DNA of 64,000 nucleotides from Himantopus leucocephalus (GCA_003993805.1 RSEF01000003.1:45576693-45640692), one strand, 5' to 3'. Shown: positions 47,716 through 61,083, numbered from the stretch's first letter. The notes: generated by a model from the sequence alone, not told the origin. A program made the numbers and translations.

Positions 47716-48420
47716 TAGCTACAACACATCTGCTATTGTTTCATGGGCTCTTCTCAAAATTTAAAACACATTTAAGGAAAAAAAAGGCAAAACAAAATAC
47801 AAAAAAAGATCTCTCTGCCAGGGCAAATCCTCAGCATGCTATGAACAAATAAGACATCTGTTTAAAGTAAATTGGGGCTGGGGAGGACGGACTGAAGACA
47901 ATAACAAGAGCAAGAAAGAATAATGACAAGGCGAAATCCCAAAGAATTACACTCCCACTTTGAGCCAGGGGCAGCTCTCTTGTTGCTGTGCAGGGCTCTT
48001 TAATAGAAGCTGTGAGCAAGTTAGCTGGTCTCCTGAAAGTTAAATTATAGTAAAAACATCAGAAAAGCCATCAAACCCTGCCTCTTCATGATGTTTGTGA
48101 TCAGAGGTGGTCGGGATGTAGGGGGGTGGAGTGAGAGGAATTAAATCTATGACTAAACATTTTTCACGGCAACAAAAGGACGGCGATTAAGAGATAAATT
48201 AATGCTCTGGCAACGCTTCCTGTTTTGAAGGATGCAGCAGCGGGTAATGAATGGCTGTGTTTGGAGCGAGCCTGAAGAGCCTCTTGCAGAGCTCTCCGCT
48301 CAGGCCAAACTGCAATAAACTGGCCCTCCTCTTCTCCAGCTCCTGCAGGAAACGGACTTAAAAAATCTTTGGCAACCTCTGCGCCCCCTTTTTCCCCAGG
48401 GTTGTCGTCTATCGTTTGAT
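47716..48420. other. Unique non-coding sequence
   Basis: Nothing recognised. Contains A-rich runs near 47777-47805. Confidence 0.5.
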
Positions 48421-48444
48421 CTCTCCCTCTCTCCCTCTCTCCCC
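48421..48444. repeat. CTCTCCCT short tandem repeat
   Basis: About three units of an 8-base CTCTCCCT motif in a pyrimidine-rich stretch. Confidence 0.85.
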
Positions 48445-49672
48445 GGCTCCTAACCTTTTCCCATTCCCCCTCCCTTGGAGTCTGAAGTCTATTTTCAGTG
48501 CTCTGCTGTTGAAAGGCTTTGAAAGTTTTGTTTTCAGCAAAATATTTCCTTGAGAGCTCCCGCCCTGTTCCCTGCTCCACGCCGCGGGCTTGCAGGTTAC
48601 GTTTAACCCCCCTGGAGCGAGTCACAGGGCTCCTCCGCCGCCCAGTCCAGACTGCAAGTGACAATAAATGCCCCAGCTTATTTCCAGGAGAAACTCTGAG
48701 AGGTGGCGGCACATTCAGGCTTGCATGGGACAGCAGTGACGTCTCTGGGTCAGTACCAGCACCGTGGCCATGCTACCTCTGTGCAAGGGCAAAAGGACAA
48801 GGGTGATGGAGGAAGAAGGGATGGGAGCTGGCCTGTCCGACCGGAGCGAAGGAGTGGGTTGTACAAAGGGTAGAGCCGTGTTTCCTCTGGACAGGTCCCC
48901 CTTTTTCCTCCTGGCTTTGGTGTGTGCAGCAGTGCCACCGGGAGACGCTGGGAGAGGAGAAGGGCTGTCCGGGACACTGCTTTGGTTCCCCTTTGTGCTG
49001 AAACTCGGTCAGGGTGAGCAGCAGCACCGCTTGTCACCACGGATCTCACGGGGGCTGCTGTCCCCGGGTCCCGGGGGGACATTGCCCACTGCAATGTGAG
49101 CAACCAACCAGGCACGAGAGCCTGGGACCCATGTGGCTGTGGCTGTGTTGGCGCGCTGCTGCAGCAGCGGCTGTTTGCAGCAGGGGGAAAGGGCCGGCCA
49201 GTACCGCCGCCCCCACCCCCCCGACAGCTCAGGAACACAAAACAATTTCCTTGGGATCAGTGCCCGTTTCCTCCCCGAATGAGCTGTGAACAAGGGCTTC
49301 CTTGCTGCCATGGCGTCCCACCCATATCCTCCCGAGCCCACCCTTCCAACCTTACTCACAGCACAAGCTCCTGGGGGAAACGCTGAACCAGAAGTTCAGC
49401 TGGGGAGGCTCAGCCGGGCTTGCTTGGCCGTGGCCAGAGCAGAGGGGGAACGGTAACCTCCCTGCCAAACAAAGCACAGCTTCAGACGGGCGAGAAGACA
49501 GAGCTCGCTTTGACATCCCTGTTTCTTGAACGCCACAGTTTACCGTGCTCCCAGGGAGGGTCCTGGGTGCCTGCTGTGCATGGACTGAGGGGGTCCTTAG
49601 CTTAGTAAAAGAGCTGCTTAAGTTTTAATTCTGCCTGATGGAGCTTGGCTTCCCAGTGCAATGATGTCCGTG
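48445..49672. other. GC-rich unique sequence
   Basis: GC-rich with scattered CpG but less dense than at 22.4 kb. A CRE-like TGACGTC lies at 48737-48743. Frames up to 162 codons on both strands overlap and show no domain. No exon supported. Confidence 0.45.
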
Positions 49673-49695
49673 TTTTTTTTTTTTTTTTTTTTNTT
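49673..49695. repeat. Poly-T run with one N
   Basis: Twenty T residues, an N at 49693, then two more T. Probably a homopolymer whose length could not be resolved. Confidence 0.95.
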
Positions 49696-52600
49696 CACCA
49701 AAACTAGCTAGGAATTGAGGGCGCTTTTTTGTTTGAAGCCCACAGAGGAAGGCGGTGTTGTTCTTGCACATTGGGTGTAATGGGTTGTGTCGCACAACAG
49801 AGTTTGCTGTCACTCCCCATTGCTGCTGCAGCTGAGGGCTTCTCTAGGGTGTCATCAGGCACAGGTGAGGGCTGAGCCCCGAGCCCTGCTCTGTGGTGTC
49901 AAGTCTGCTCTTCAGTATGGTGTAGCTGATCAGCAAACCGATTTAACCTGCTGCTTGAGGATTTGTCCAGGCACTGAAGAGGCATCCCTGGGTAGCAGAT
50001 TCCCCAGTGAAACAGGTATTGGCCATTCTTTGCTTCTGGATGCAGCCTATATGTGCGCTGACGCCGCTCTGCTCTGTGCCTTAGGAGAGGGATTAAAAGC
50101 AAGGTGCTGTCACCCGCACAGCCCCACACAGGGCTGCCTGCACTCACACCCGCACCCAGGCAGCCTCTGGAGCGGTACTGTACCCCGGTACCTCCCCGGC
50201 AGGGGAGTTTGGGAAAACACAGGCTGAAATTGTCCTCAGGCTGCAGAGCTTGGAGGCAGGGCTGCCACCCTGCCAGCTCCTTTCTGAAGCCACCTGGATG
50301 CCTGGCTGAGGTTAGGTATCTCCTACCAAAGCAGTTTTCATGAGCAAGGACTGTAGAAACAGGCCCGAACCCATAGCCTTGAATTCCCCTAGTGAACCAA
50401 GTGCCAGCAGGGGGGACCTGAATTACTCCTTCCCTCCCACCCTCTGACGGGGCACCCTTTGGTTGCGGCTGGCAAGTGCAGCGAAAATGAGGAACTTGGA
50501 GGAAACGGCTTATTTTTTTCTCCCTCCTTTCTTTGTTTTTTCAGCTGTGGTAAGCTGGGCACCCCTTTCCTCTTCTGAAAGGTGTCACAGAAGCTATATT
50601 AAACCTTCAAAACCATCCCCTGTGAGCACCACCTTCCTGATGACAGGGTGCGGTGGGGGCCTGTTTGCACGGCCCTGCAGGAAGGGGTGCGGGGGTACCC
50701 CACTGATGCCCCTGTGCCAGCGTGCCAGCCAGGAATGGGCCACCTCCCGCGGGGTCGGGCTGTGCCCAGGGCAACTTGCTTGGCATTAAGAGGGAAGAAA
50801 TGCTCCCCCCCTCCCCTACCTGGCTGCAGAATTGGGACATAAGGCAAAAAATACATTCATCCCTTCAGAGACCAGAAACATTTCAAGAGCTTTCTGTTTT
50901 CAGTTCAAAGGCAGATAAAGGGAGGTGGATATTTTAGGAAGCAAATGGTAATTATTAGAGTTTTAAGTCTTAAGTAGTCATTTTGTCATAAAAGACTGAA
51001 TTTGTATGCTTCAGAAAAATAGTCTTTTCCTCTCAGTTGATGATAGGTTTCCTTCAATTGCCATAATTGTTCATCTTTTTATGAATGCATAACAGACAAT
51101 GACATGTGATTAAATCTCCACCCAGGGCTTCCTTTCTGAAGATCATAGAGATACATAGAAATCACTCTCTGCTTTCTGAAAGGTTGTTAATTCCTGTCCA
51201 AGGCTACTGTAGATGCACGTCATTCAGCATATGCATGTATGCAGAATTCCATGACCTATAGGTGCTTATATACATGGCTATGAAAGCAATAAATTTTTAT
51301 TCATTCCCACTGCACCCTGTTATCTCAGAGAATATCATGTGCTATTCCACAAGTTACAGTCAAAGACTAACAGCTTTGGAGAAATTTTGTGATTGTCAAA
51401 AAAAAAATAAACTTAGTTTTCGTATAAAGGAGCCAGTAAGAACTAATGTAATCATTTAGCTTGAAAATTGTGGTTAGAAATTTGGGTAGAGTTGTTTGGT
51501 TTTCCTTGAAAGGGAAAAAAGCAAGAAATATAGTGGGGATAGGGGGATTTAATTAGAGAAATATTGTCTTGAGAGGATATAAAGGACACCTTTTATGTCC
51601 TCTCAGCCCAATGTCCCTCTCCTTAATGGATTAAAGTTCCTATGAACTGTTACTGCAACTTATTTTTTAACTGTTACTGTAATGCTATTATAGTTGACAA
51701 TGTTGCAGTGATGAATCATTTTGTTGTCTCAAAAGAAGCAGAGCGAAAGAAGACATCTTCTCAGCAGAATGCTAAAATAAAAGAGAATTAAAAATTAATT
51801 TCAAATTCATGAAGCTGTACTGCACTTGGCATAGAGCTTTGCGTTGTATACAGCATCTCTGTTCTTCCCCTTTGATGGACACCCGGAGCTCTTCTTCCCA
51901 CTAATGGGAGATTAATAGATGGACAAGGGAGGCAGGGAGGGAAAAAAATCCCACTTAATTGCTTTCTCCACCTCTAAGTCACAGTATTACATACACATAG
52001 TCCCACATCCATGTAGATGATGCTCTTCACCGTGACAGCTTTGCCAGCGCTATCCTGTATTTGTTTTATTTAGCAAATAGTGTGTGCAATATCTAATGAT
52101 GGTTGCTTCCATGCATTCTCTCTGGGGAGAAACCTGGAGCTCTCTTGAGGTGAGGCAGGCGTGCAGCTGGTGTCAAACAGAATATCTTGCTTGATTTCGT
52201 GGCATGGTGGGAAGCTACCCCAGGTGAGTGCTAGCTCTTTAGCCCTCAGCTAGTTCAAGCTAAAAGCTTTCTGGCTTGACGTTAAAAAAGAAAACTGAAG
52301 GTTATCTCAGGGCTCAAGTCTGGTTTTCATTTTTTTTTTCCCCCTTCTGTACTCATCACATTCTTTTAACACACATGTAAGAGAAAATCTGTTGTTAACT
52401 GTTTTCTGATTTTTGTAATAGTACAGGAATAAGTTCTATTCCTTGCTCAGCATGGCACCAGAGAGTGGAACATGCTGCAAGGAAGAACATTATGGGTCAC
52501 TTTTAACTATTTTTTCTTTCCACTGAGGTTTCTGCCTTAGCCCAAGCTTGGGATGAAGCCGCTGCCTGCCGTTGCTCTGAGCTGTGTCAGCTGGACACGC

Positions 52601-55600
52601 TCCTCGCCAGGCTGGAAACTGATTAGACCCATAGCTTGAATACAGCCACATTTTGTCACACATTTTTGTAGGTGAGGAAAGCTATTACAGAATCCATGAC
52701 ACCAGCATAGCATGAAACGCTGGAGGAAATTTTAACTGGAAGCTTTCCTGCTCGTGCATGCTGCAGAGGCTGGCAGACACGGCTTTCCTAGGCTGCACAG
52801 TGGGGCAACGGGGCGCCTCAGCAGCAGCGCTTGGCTGGGGAGAACGTGCAGCTGGAACACACTGCAGGCTGCTGGAAATGCACATGATTTTTGCTAGGTT
52901 ATAATGAAGGTGCATGCTCAAGTACAAATACTCAGGTCTCCTGGTTCTGCGGGTCTCCTAGTTCTGCAGCTGTCGTGAAGAGGTTTCCCTCAGCCAGCCA
53001 TGGGGTAGAAAGTGAATGAGCGGGTGTCAGAGCAAAAGGGGATCCACCACTTGTCCCACTTAAGTCCTCTTGTGTCTCGTAGGTCCCTGCCAGGCTGTGT
53101 TTTTATTGCATCTTAGAGGAGCAGGGACATGTTTGTGGTCATCTAAGGAGATGCTGCTGAACCAGTAGCCGTTTGTGAAGACCTTTGGCACAGTCAAATG
53201 ACAGCGGGCACCGCTCCACCACACTGCTGGCAGCTTTTGGGAGGCCAGAAAGCAGCCCAGGCCTGGCAGCGCCAGTGGTGGGTCCGTAATTCTGCCCCTC
53301 CCCAAGCATAACAATGCTATGTTGTCAATATGTGATCATTCAACATCAACAGGCTCCCTTCTCTCTGCCCTTCATCTTCCCCAGTATTGTAGAGCAAATG
53401 CCAGAATGTACAAGTCCAATTTGAGATTAAATGCCACCCTCATTGCAGATGAGAAAGATCAAATTTTTCATTGGAAATATGCAGAGAAAAGTAGGCGTGC
53501 TTGTTTTCTGCGCTTACAAATGTTTTAGCAACCAATCCTTGTTTCTGTTTTTTATTCATTATGAATTGTCCAACAAAAGAATAAAGGGTAGTGTATGTGC
53601 TCCATCCTATTCATATATTCAGGTCTTTAGACCTGAAAAGACTAGAAAGATTCAAGTTTGCCCTGTGCATATGAGAGGGCTGCTAACAAGCTCCGCTGAG
53701 AGTCAAGGGCATGTTAGCTTGGCATAAGTGACTTCTTATCTGAGACATACCACCTGTGATCGGCTCAGAGCATGGATAGGAAAAGGCCCTTTCTTGAGGG
53801 TGTCTGCTTATCCCTGTTCTACGGGAAAGCTAAATAGGGCTCATTGTCGTATACATACAAAGAATACTTCAGCCCCACACAGTTGCTTTTCATACTACGG
53901 CCAGGTGATTAGGTCTCTTATTTAGGTGCAAGAACTGGATTCAATGCACTTGTGACTTATTGAAGGCTTAAGTCACCCGTACAATCTGGTGGAAGTAAGT
54001 GGATTTTTATTTAATTGAGGGAACTTCTTGGCATGAGTTTCTGAGTGACTGTAGCCACGACCTACTTGAGATCAATGTTTTGTGATGAATTTAATGCTAT
54101 TTGAGAAAACTACTTGTCCTGAGAGCCTTTTCCCTCCCCCCCTAGCTGAGATTCCCAAGCAAGTTGTTGGTGGTCTACCTGGAACCTGAATCCCAGCTGG
54201 GCTCGGACAGAAACAAGCCCAGAGGCCAATTAGATGGGGTGGCTTCATGCTGTGAGGACTGTGCACAAGGAAATGTCATGTTAAACCAAGGAATGCCTCC
54301 AGAGCTGGGTGTCAGATTAAGAGGATGGCTTTGGAGTCTAGTTTTGGAGGTCAACTTCTTAAGTCTGCCTAAGGCTTGTCTTAGGTACCAACATCTTCTG
54401 TGCGATCTGTCCTTGGAGCCTTTGGACATTTGGCCCTTAGAGCTCCTCAGTAACAATAAGGTACTTTTGGCCTGTGACTGGCCAGCCAATCCATATGGCA
54501 ACATTTCTGCTTCCTGAATGGATGCCAAAGCTTGGTACATGTAGAAATGATGACTAAACCAGGGCAATATCTCTGGGGCATGGCATAAGTCAAACAGCCC
54601 AGGGCCAAAACAGGAGCAAACTGGTAAGGCAGGATAGAGATATGATGAGGGATTGACAGAAAATATGAGGTAATTGCCCAGAAAAACTAAGGGATGGGAG
54701 TGAGAAGGGGAATTAGAAACGTCTAAGAAGAAAAAAGCTTGTTCCCAAATCTTTACTTACTTCCAGAAATGAATATCACAAAGAAGTTTTTAAAGCTCTG
54801 AAAACATGGGTGTGAGTAGTTGGTTTTCTTTGTTCCTGTTTTTTGCCAAGAGGAAACTCAGTGACTCTAATCCACTCCTCCTTGGCATGCCCTTGAGTGA
54901 CTCAAGAACAAACCTAATGAAATAAGTGGGATTATACCAGTGAAAAATCGATTCGAGATAAGATTCAGACCCTTTGCCTTTTAATAGCCTGAGCAAACAC
55001 ACTGGCCTTGATGAACCGTAGAAGAGCTGAGGAGCCTGTCCTTGTGAGGTTTCCAGGTTAGTTCTGTGGAGACATCTGGACCTTTCCAGGGTGCTTATTT
55101 GTAACAGACATGGACCTCCACCAAATCCCTAGTATGGAACCATGTGTGTTTGACTTTAAAGTCAATCAACTGAAGTACTGGTGTCAGTCTATGTCTAGAA
55201 GCATGCATGGTTGTGGATGCCAACATTTGACAGCTAGTGATGGAGGCAGTTGGAGAGATCATCAGTTCTCAACGTTGTAGCTCCATGAAAGCCCATATGC
55301 AAGGAGGGAGAATTCTGGAGGGACAGACTGGAACGATTGTAAATATTTTGCTTTTAAAAAATGAAGATTTTCTTTTCCAAATGGAGACAGCTGGTGGGTG
55401 CATGAGAGTTGTGCAGTGACAGCAGCATTTTCTTGGAGCATTCTCAATTGAATTACACACGTCCCTCTGTTCACTCCAGGAGCATCACTACTGCAACTGT
55501 GTCCCAGAGCTTGCTGGGACCCACAGAGAAAGGTTCTTTGAAATCCTTGCAGTTTCATCTCATGATAACTATAATGAGCCACTGGGTGCTGCTGGGTAAT

Positions 55601-55729
55601 CTGCACATCAGTATGCAAAATCCCCAAAGGTTTCTGAACAGAGCACTCACCAGTGGCATGTCAGAATTGCTTTGTGAGCAAGATGTGACTTCATTGCACA
55701 ATTTGCAGAGTTTTCCAATATTTCACTGT
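49696..55729. other. Unique non-coding sequence
   Basis: About 6 kb without a supportable gene. 50.94-51.14 kb is AT-rich with ordered ATTG and TAAT motifs and looks like a conserved non-coding element. Frames up to 146 codons (49787-50227) have no domain signature. Confidence 0.45.
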
Positions 55730-55764
55730 TTAATTAACTAGATGCTCACTTAATTAAGTAGATG
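55730..55764 (+). promoter_or_regulatory. Paired TTAATTAA sites, 20 bp apart
   Basis: TTAATTAA then CTAGATG (55730-55744) recurs as TTAATTAA then GTAGATG (55750-55764), a 20-bp period, or about two helical turns. TTAATTAA is a palindromic homeodomain-type octamer. The pair could place two factors on one face of the helix, or could be a small tandem duplication. Confidence 0.35.
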
Positions 55765-57479
55765 TAAAAATATCTGTGATCAATTACCTATCTATCTGTC
55801 TGACCTGCTATCAGAACTCTTCTACAAGATAAATCTCCATCGCAAATGCCACTCGGCTAAATACTTATGCAGAGATCAGGAGAGGGAGAGTCCAAATGAT
55901 TTCCTGTGGGGCTCCTCTCTTGCCTTCCCTTGTCTTTCCTGCCCTCATAGAACTCAATTATATTCCTCTCATTATAAAAGGTAAATTATGATTTTAAATG
56001 GTTTTTAATGTTTCCGATAACATTTTTTGTTGTTGTTGTTTGAGGAATGGGAAGGGAGGGGGAAAGCTGGAACAGGGGCATGGAGGGAAGGGCTGGAACT
56101 CCGCATGATTTATAACAAGGAAGCTGTTTTCCTGAGGGAGGACAAGGGATAGGAGCTGAAGGACAGCCAAGGAGAGCTTTGGAGGACATCTGTGTTACTG
56201 CAAGCCTGTAGTTCACTCAGTGCCTTTCAACGTAAGTTCTTTGCCCTCCTCACCAGCAAACTAGTGAAGCCAGTGTGGATGCACATAGCTTTAGTTGCAA
56301 AAGTTTGGTCTGCATATGCTTGCTCATCTAAGCTGAGAATCCGGACCCTGAAGCATATGTCCTATAGCTTGCATTTATTAATGGGAACACGGCAGCTAAA
56401 GGATGTGCTCAACAGCAGTGATCAAGTCAGTGGCAAAGTGATGTAAGACCATGAACCTCCTGTCTATTGGAGTCAGATAGTTTTCTCTAGCCCATGTTAT
56501 CACTCGTAATGCAACCAGACTGGATTAATTAGGGCTACATTTTCTCTAATGTGACTTCAGTGAGGTTATAAGATGGATGAACTTGTCCCTGAGGACAAGC
56601 CCAATTCATAAATGCCATGTCCTTGCCTGTTTCATTGTGTCATGAGTCTAGAGCTGGCTCAAGGCTTCTCAGCAGTGCAGGCAAAACTGAATTCTGCTGC
56701 TTCATAATGAGGGCAAACTGGCTTGAAAATTATGCATTTGGTTTGTGACTACAGCAAAGGGTATTCCCAAGGAGGTGAGAGGGAGGAGAGCTAGGGTACA
56801 ACAGTGAAGATTTTTGCCTATTTGGGTGTGCTTTGGAGCCTCGATTTGGGAAAAGCAAAGAGACGGGGAAATGATATGGCTGGGAGGAGCCATGGGATGC
56901 TTCAGACAGCTGGAGGAGGAGGAGGGCTGAGAGGGGTCAGTGAAAGATCTGGAGGACGTGGTCAGGGGAGGCATTCAGCAGCTGTCAGAGGAAGGATTTT
57001 CCCCTTCCCTTAGCCTGGCACCCTACTGATTCCTCCCTCCTCCTCAGTTCTACCTCTGCTTGTGTGCAAGGAGGGCTGCAAATGCCCCGGCTGGAGGTCA
57101 TGGACACGTCATTCTGCGAGCAGCAGAGCTAATGAAGCTGGTGGTTTCCCAGGGCATTGGCTTGCGTTGGATTCTCTGGTGTCTAATAAGATCTAAGTGC
57201 TGGTATGTTTTTCTGTCTGTGGACATTCATAGCATCTCTTTTCCAGAAGGATGTCCACTGCCTAATAAGGATCTTGTTCACATTGCAGCCTTCAACTCCA
57301 TGGGGGCACTAATTGGGTCTTTCTCCTCCAACCAGCTGCCAATTGTCATAAAATGTCTTGGAGATTATTTTGGAGACCTATTATTGTCTGTCGAATTTCT
57401 TTGAAATTGGTCAACAGGTTCAAAAGTTGCTGGTGAGGGAGAAGGACAGCTGAGCGCAGATACACAGACAGGTAAATAT
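55765..57479. other. Unique non-coding sequence
   Basis: Nothing recognised. A short TATC/TGTC string lies at about 55787-55801. Confidence 0.5.
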
Positions 57480-57494
57480 ACACACACACACACA
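57480..57494. repeat. Short CA microsatellite
   Basis: Seven to eight AC units. Confidence 0.9.
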
Positions 57495-58556
57495 GTGATA
57501 CCGCACATACCACCTCCTTGGGAAACTAAACTAAAACAAATGGATAGGCTCTCTGGCCAATGCTGGTGTTCTCTGCTGTGTGACAACTGCAACCGTAATA
57601 CACCAAAACAGCAGCAGTATCAGTCTACATCCTGTTGCCATGCTGAGGAGTGTGATCATCTCCTTGCCCCTACAAAAAATAGCATTGTGCCCTGCCCGTC
57701 TAACTTAAAGCTCTTTCTTACGAAGTGCTCAGTTTCAGATTTTATGGGTGCCATCCTTCCCTGTGCAAAATTACTGACGGTGGTATACAATGAGATATCC
57801 TGAGCAAAAGGATGGTCTTCAGGGTCCAACCAATCCTACTTGTGCCTTGCAAGGTGGGGATGTGACACACTACACCCACACACTTTCCCCAGTCCATCTT
57901 GACACCTGACAGACTGTAGTGCCAGCACAGGTTACTCCTCCTGGGTATCCTCATGAGTATGATGTACCTCACAAACTGGGATAAGGTGGGATTGCATACC
58001 AGCCACTCTCCTCACCAGCAGGATTTGTGTGGCTGTGGGAGTAAATACAAAATTACTCAGCGGGGGATGTAATAGCAGGCATGCTCCTGCAAGCTGAGAT
58101 GTTTATGGAGATTTCTCAGTATCATAGTGGCGACACCAAAGAGTAGGGCTGGGCAAGTAATTGGACTTTCTGTTTGTCTTCCCACATGTGCTCTCTGCAA
58201 CGAGGATGCCCCATCTGATAGAGAATAGCTGGAGGTGACTTTCCCACATAGAGCAGTCCCACTCTGCACAGCACATCCAAACACTCCCCAGCAATTGGAC
58301 AAAGAAGAAGGACTTCCAGCTCAGAAGTGATGACGTGTACCCAGAGATGAATATTTACATCCTAGTCCTGAACAGGTATTCAGAGCAAGCAAGCAGAGTC
58401 AGCTGGGAGCTGAGAACACCTTTCCTCTTGAACCTGCTACAGCCTGGCAGTGCGTGCACTCTCCTAGCAGGAAAAAGATGTGGATTTGGAGTCTTTCAGA
58501 CGATGGAGGGATTCACACTGATGTTACCCACATTTGATTGAGTACTCAAACCTCAC
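57495..58556. other. Unique non-coding sequence
   Basis: Nothing recognised in this 1 kb. Confidence 0.5.
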
Positions 58557-58936
58557 TGGATAAAAAGTCACAATACCTACCTCCTTTTTTTTTTTTTTTA
58601 ATTTTTCTGAGTCTTCTCTGACCTGTCTTTCTCATCTTCCGCTTCAGTTTTGGTCAATTCACTACGGAGCAACAACAGCGACCACAAAGTTTCTCCCTTA
58701 AAGCACTGACTCTTGAGCTGGGGCAGGATAGTCCCATAATTGGTCANTGGATAAAAAGTCACAATACCTACCTCCTTTTTTTTTTTTTAAATTTTTCTGA
58801 GTCTTCTCTGACCTGTCTTTCTCATCTTCCTCTTCAGTTTTGGTCAATTCACTACGGAGCAACAACAGCAACCACAAAGTTTCTCCCTTAAGGCACTGAC
58901 TCTTGAGCTGGGGCAGGATAGTCCCATAATTGGTCA
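58557..58936. repeat. Assembly duplication around single N at 58747
   Basis: A 190-bp block (58557-58746) and a 189-bp block (58748-58936) are near-identical and meet exactly at one N. I count three substitutions plus a different T/A run (T15AA against T13AAA). Both copies end with the same TTGGTCA. This is the signature of two haplotypes or overlapping contig ends left unmerged. Confidence 0.9.
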
Positions 58937-60204
58937 GAACTGTGCTTATATTGCAGTGGGTTATATGGCTGTTCCTAATCTTGTCCCAAGAGCCAGCTGC
59001 TTCCATATGGGTCTGACTTCAAGGATGTGCTAGTCAATGGGGTTTCAGGCTGGGTTTCCAATGAAACATGCTCTTCAGTGGGTGCAGCTCTGACAACCTC
59101 AAGCAGCATTTTTCAGGGATTCCTTTCACAGAGATTTCTGGGCTGCAGCCCGGTATTATAATTATGACACAATCCTTATACATTTTTATCCCAGCTAGTG
59201 GCACTGGGGATATTTTAATGAATCATATAAACGTTTAATCCTTGTTAGAATCCTGCTAAGCTCTTTGCCTTAATAATTATCTTGTGGGTTAGTTCAGTCA
59301 GTATGAAACTATAAGACAAGAAAAACATCCCTAAGTCTACGCTGGAGTCAAATAACTCAGCAGTGCATCTCAATGCAATGGGAAGTGGAAGTTTAGGATC
59401 AGCCAGTTCAGATTAGCAGGCCAATGAACCCTCCCCAGTGGCCAATGGACTATGCAATTCGTGATGTTGCTCTCCTCATGCTTTTGGCAGAGGTTATGAA
59501 TCAGAAGCATTTTTTGACAGCACAGCACAGTTTCTGCTTCCACAGCCCAGACAGCTGAAGCAAGGAAGGTGGCAGCACAGAAATGAGTTTGTTTTCCAAA
59601 ACCCTCCAGCTTCACTCAAAGCTTCTGAGTCGCTCTTGAAATCTCACTGGAGAGAAAAAAGATGCACACAAAACTCAGCTGCAGGATGGCTGGGAACGTT
59701 GATCATAAAATTATATCCTGTGTTTATCAGACAGGAACCAAAGGACTTGGCTCTTTGAGGGCAATGTTTATACCTTATTCAGAGTGAGACCAGTGTGCTG
59801 CTGTCACTGATTTGGTGACAGATGTGCAAACATCTCTTATGAGAGGCCTTTGGATTCAGAGGACCAACTTGAGTGCAATATGGGCCGTTGAATGATTCAG
59901 AGGGGGTTGAACACACTGAGAGATGAGCTGTCCTTCCCAGCCTGCCCTCAGCAGTCTGAGCTCCCTTTCAGGGGTCAATGTCTGTTGTTTGGTGGGGACA
60001 GTCTTCCACAGTTGCACACAGATGAGCTGTTGCTCTCACTATAGTGGAAAATATAAGTATTTCCAAAGTCATGAGAGTTTTTCAGTGCATGAGTGAAGGG
60101 ATTTTACTTCTACTGTAGGTGGAACCCAGCAGAAGCACTTGCTTGGCCCCACTGCTGCTCTTGTTTATGGCCTGTGGGATGACTTCAGATGGTAATGGGG
60201 TAGG
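58937..60204. other. Unique non-coding sequence
   Basis: No gene recognised. 59.15-59.29 kb is AT-rich with TAAT and ATTA motifs and looks like a conserved non-coding element. Confidence 0.45.
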
Positions 60205-60229
60205 GGATCTGACCCTTAGGGTCTGATCC
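60205..60229. repeat. 11-bp inverted repeat (hairpin)
   Basis: GGATCTGACCC (60205-60215) and GGGTCTGATCC (60219-60229) pair with one mismatch around a 3-base loop. The GATCTGACCC wording recalls the ancient palindromic repeat class seen at 30.2 kb, so this may be a scrap of the same class. No T-run or gene makes it a terminator. Confidence 0.45.
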
Positions 60230-60939
60230 TGCTTCACTGTAGGTAGGGTGAGCTGAGATGGCACAGGAGTTACGCTGACCTTTGCAGCACAGACCCATGT
60301 TTGGTACCTGTTGAGTGTCTGAAGCCCTGATGCATCACAGCCTTATGGATAATGCAGACTGGTAGTTGGAGGGCTGGACTGATGTCTCAGCTTCATTTAT
60401 TCAAAATTTCCCTTCCTTTTTTCTGTGTGTCAGTGGTCCCCGGTGCCAGTGAGAGACTGTGATATTTCCATCATGTGAAAAGTGCAGGAAAACCCCACTT
60501 GTGAACAGGTAGATCTAAGCCAATTTCTTTCAAACCCTAGGCTGGGAGTCTGGCAAGCAGTTCACAGCTCTGTCAATAGTCCATCCTGAACAAGGCTATT
60601 CTTACTACTCTGTGAAGTTTATCTGCCTATAAAATGGTGATGCTGCTGATCTACATAAAACCATTTTGAGAGCTACCAGTGAAAGCTGCAATATAAAAGC
60701 TGCCAAGAATTGTCCCCAGACCACTGGAGAAAGCACAGTGCTGCTGTTGGCATGGATTTCATGCGATTAACAGCTAGTTTGCAAAAATCTGTACAATGAG
60801 TATGCCCCATGTGAGCAAACTTGTGAGGTTTTTCTTTCTGGGGGTACCTTGGCAAAGTAGGGCCTTCAAGGAGCACCGAGAGATACACTACCGCCTCGGC
60901 TAAATTTAAAAATACCACGATCATGGAGCTTAGTACTAT
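60230..60939. other. Unique non-coding sequence
   Basis: Nothing recognised. Confidence 0.5.
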
Positions 60940-60983
60940 TCATAGAATCATACAATCATAGAATTGTTGAGGTTGGAAGGGAC
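60940..60983 (-). mobile_element. CR1 3' end, antisense, entering a gap
   Basis: TCATAGAATCATACAATC terminal repeats followed by GAATTGTTGAGGTTGGAAGG are the CR1 3' terminus in reverse orientation. The match runs straight into the Ns, so the body of the element lies in the gap. Confidence 0.92.
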
Positions 60984-61083
60984 NNNNNNNNNNNNNNNNN
61001 NNNNNNNNNNNNNNNNNNNNNNNNNNNNNNNNNNNNNNNNNNNNNNNNNNNNNNNNNNNNNNNNNNNNNNNNNNNNNNNNNNN
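60984..61083. other. Assembly gap, 100 N
   Basis: Exactly 100 Ns, a placeholder size. CR1 sequence abuts it on the left. The right flank (from 61084) is not obviously CR1, so the truncated 5' end of the insertion is probably hidden inside. Confidence 0.98.
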
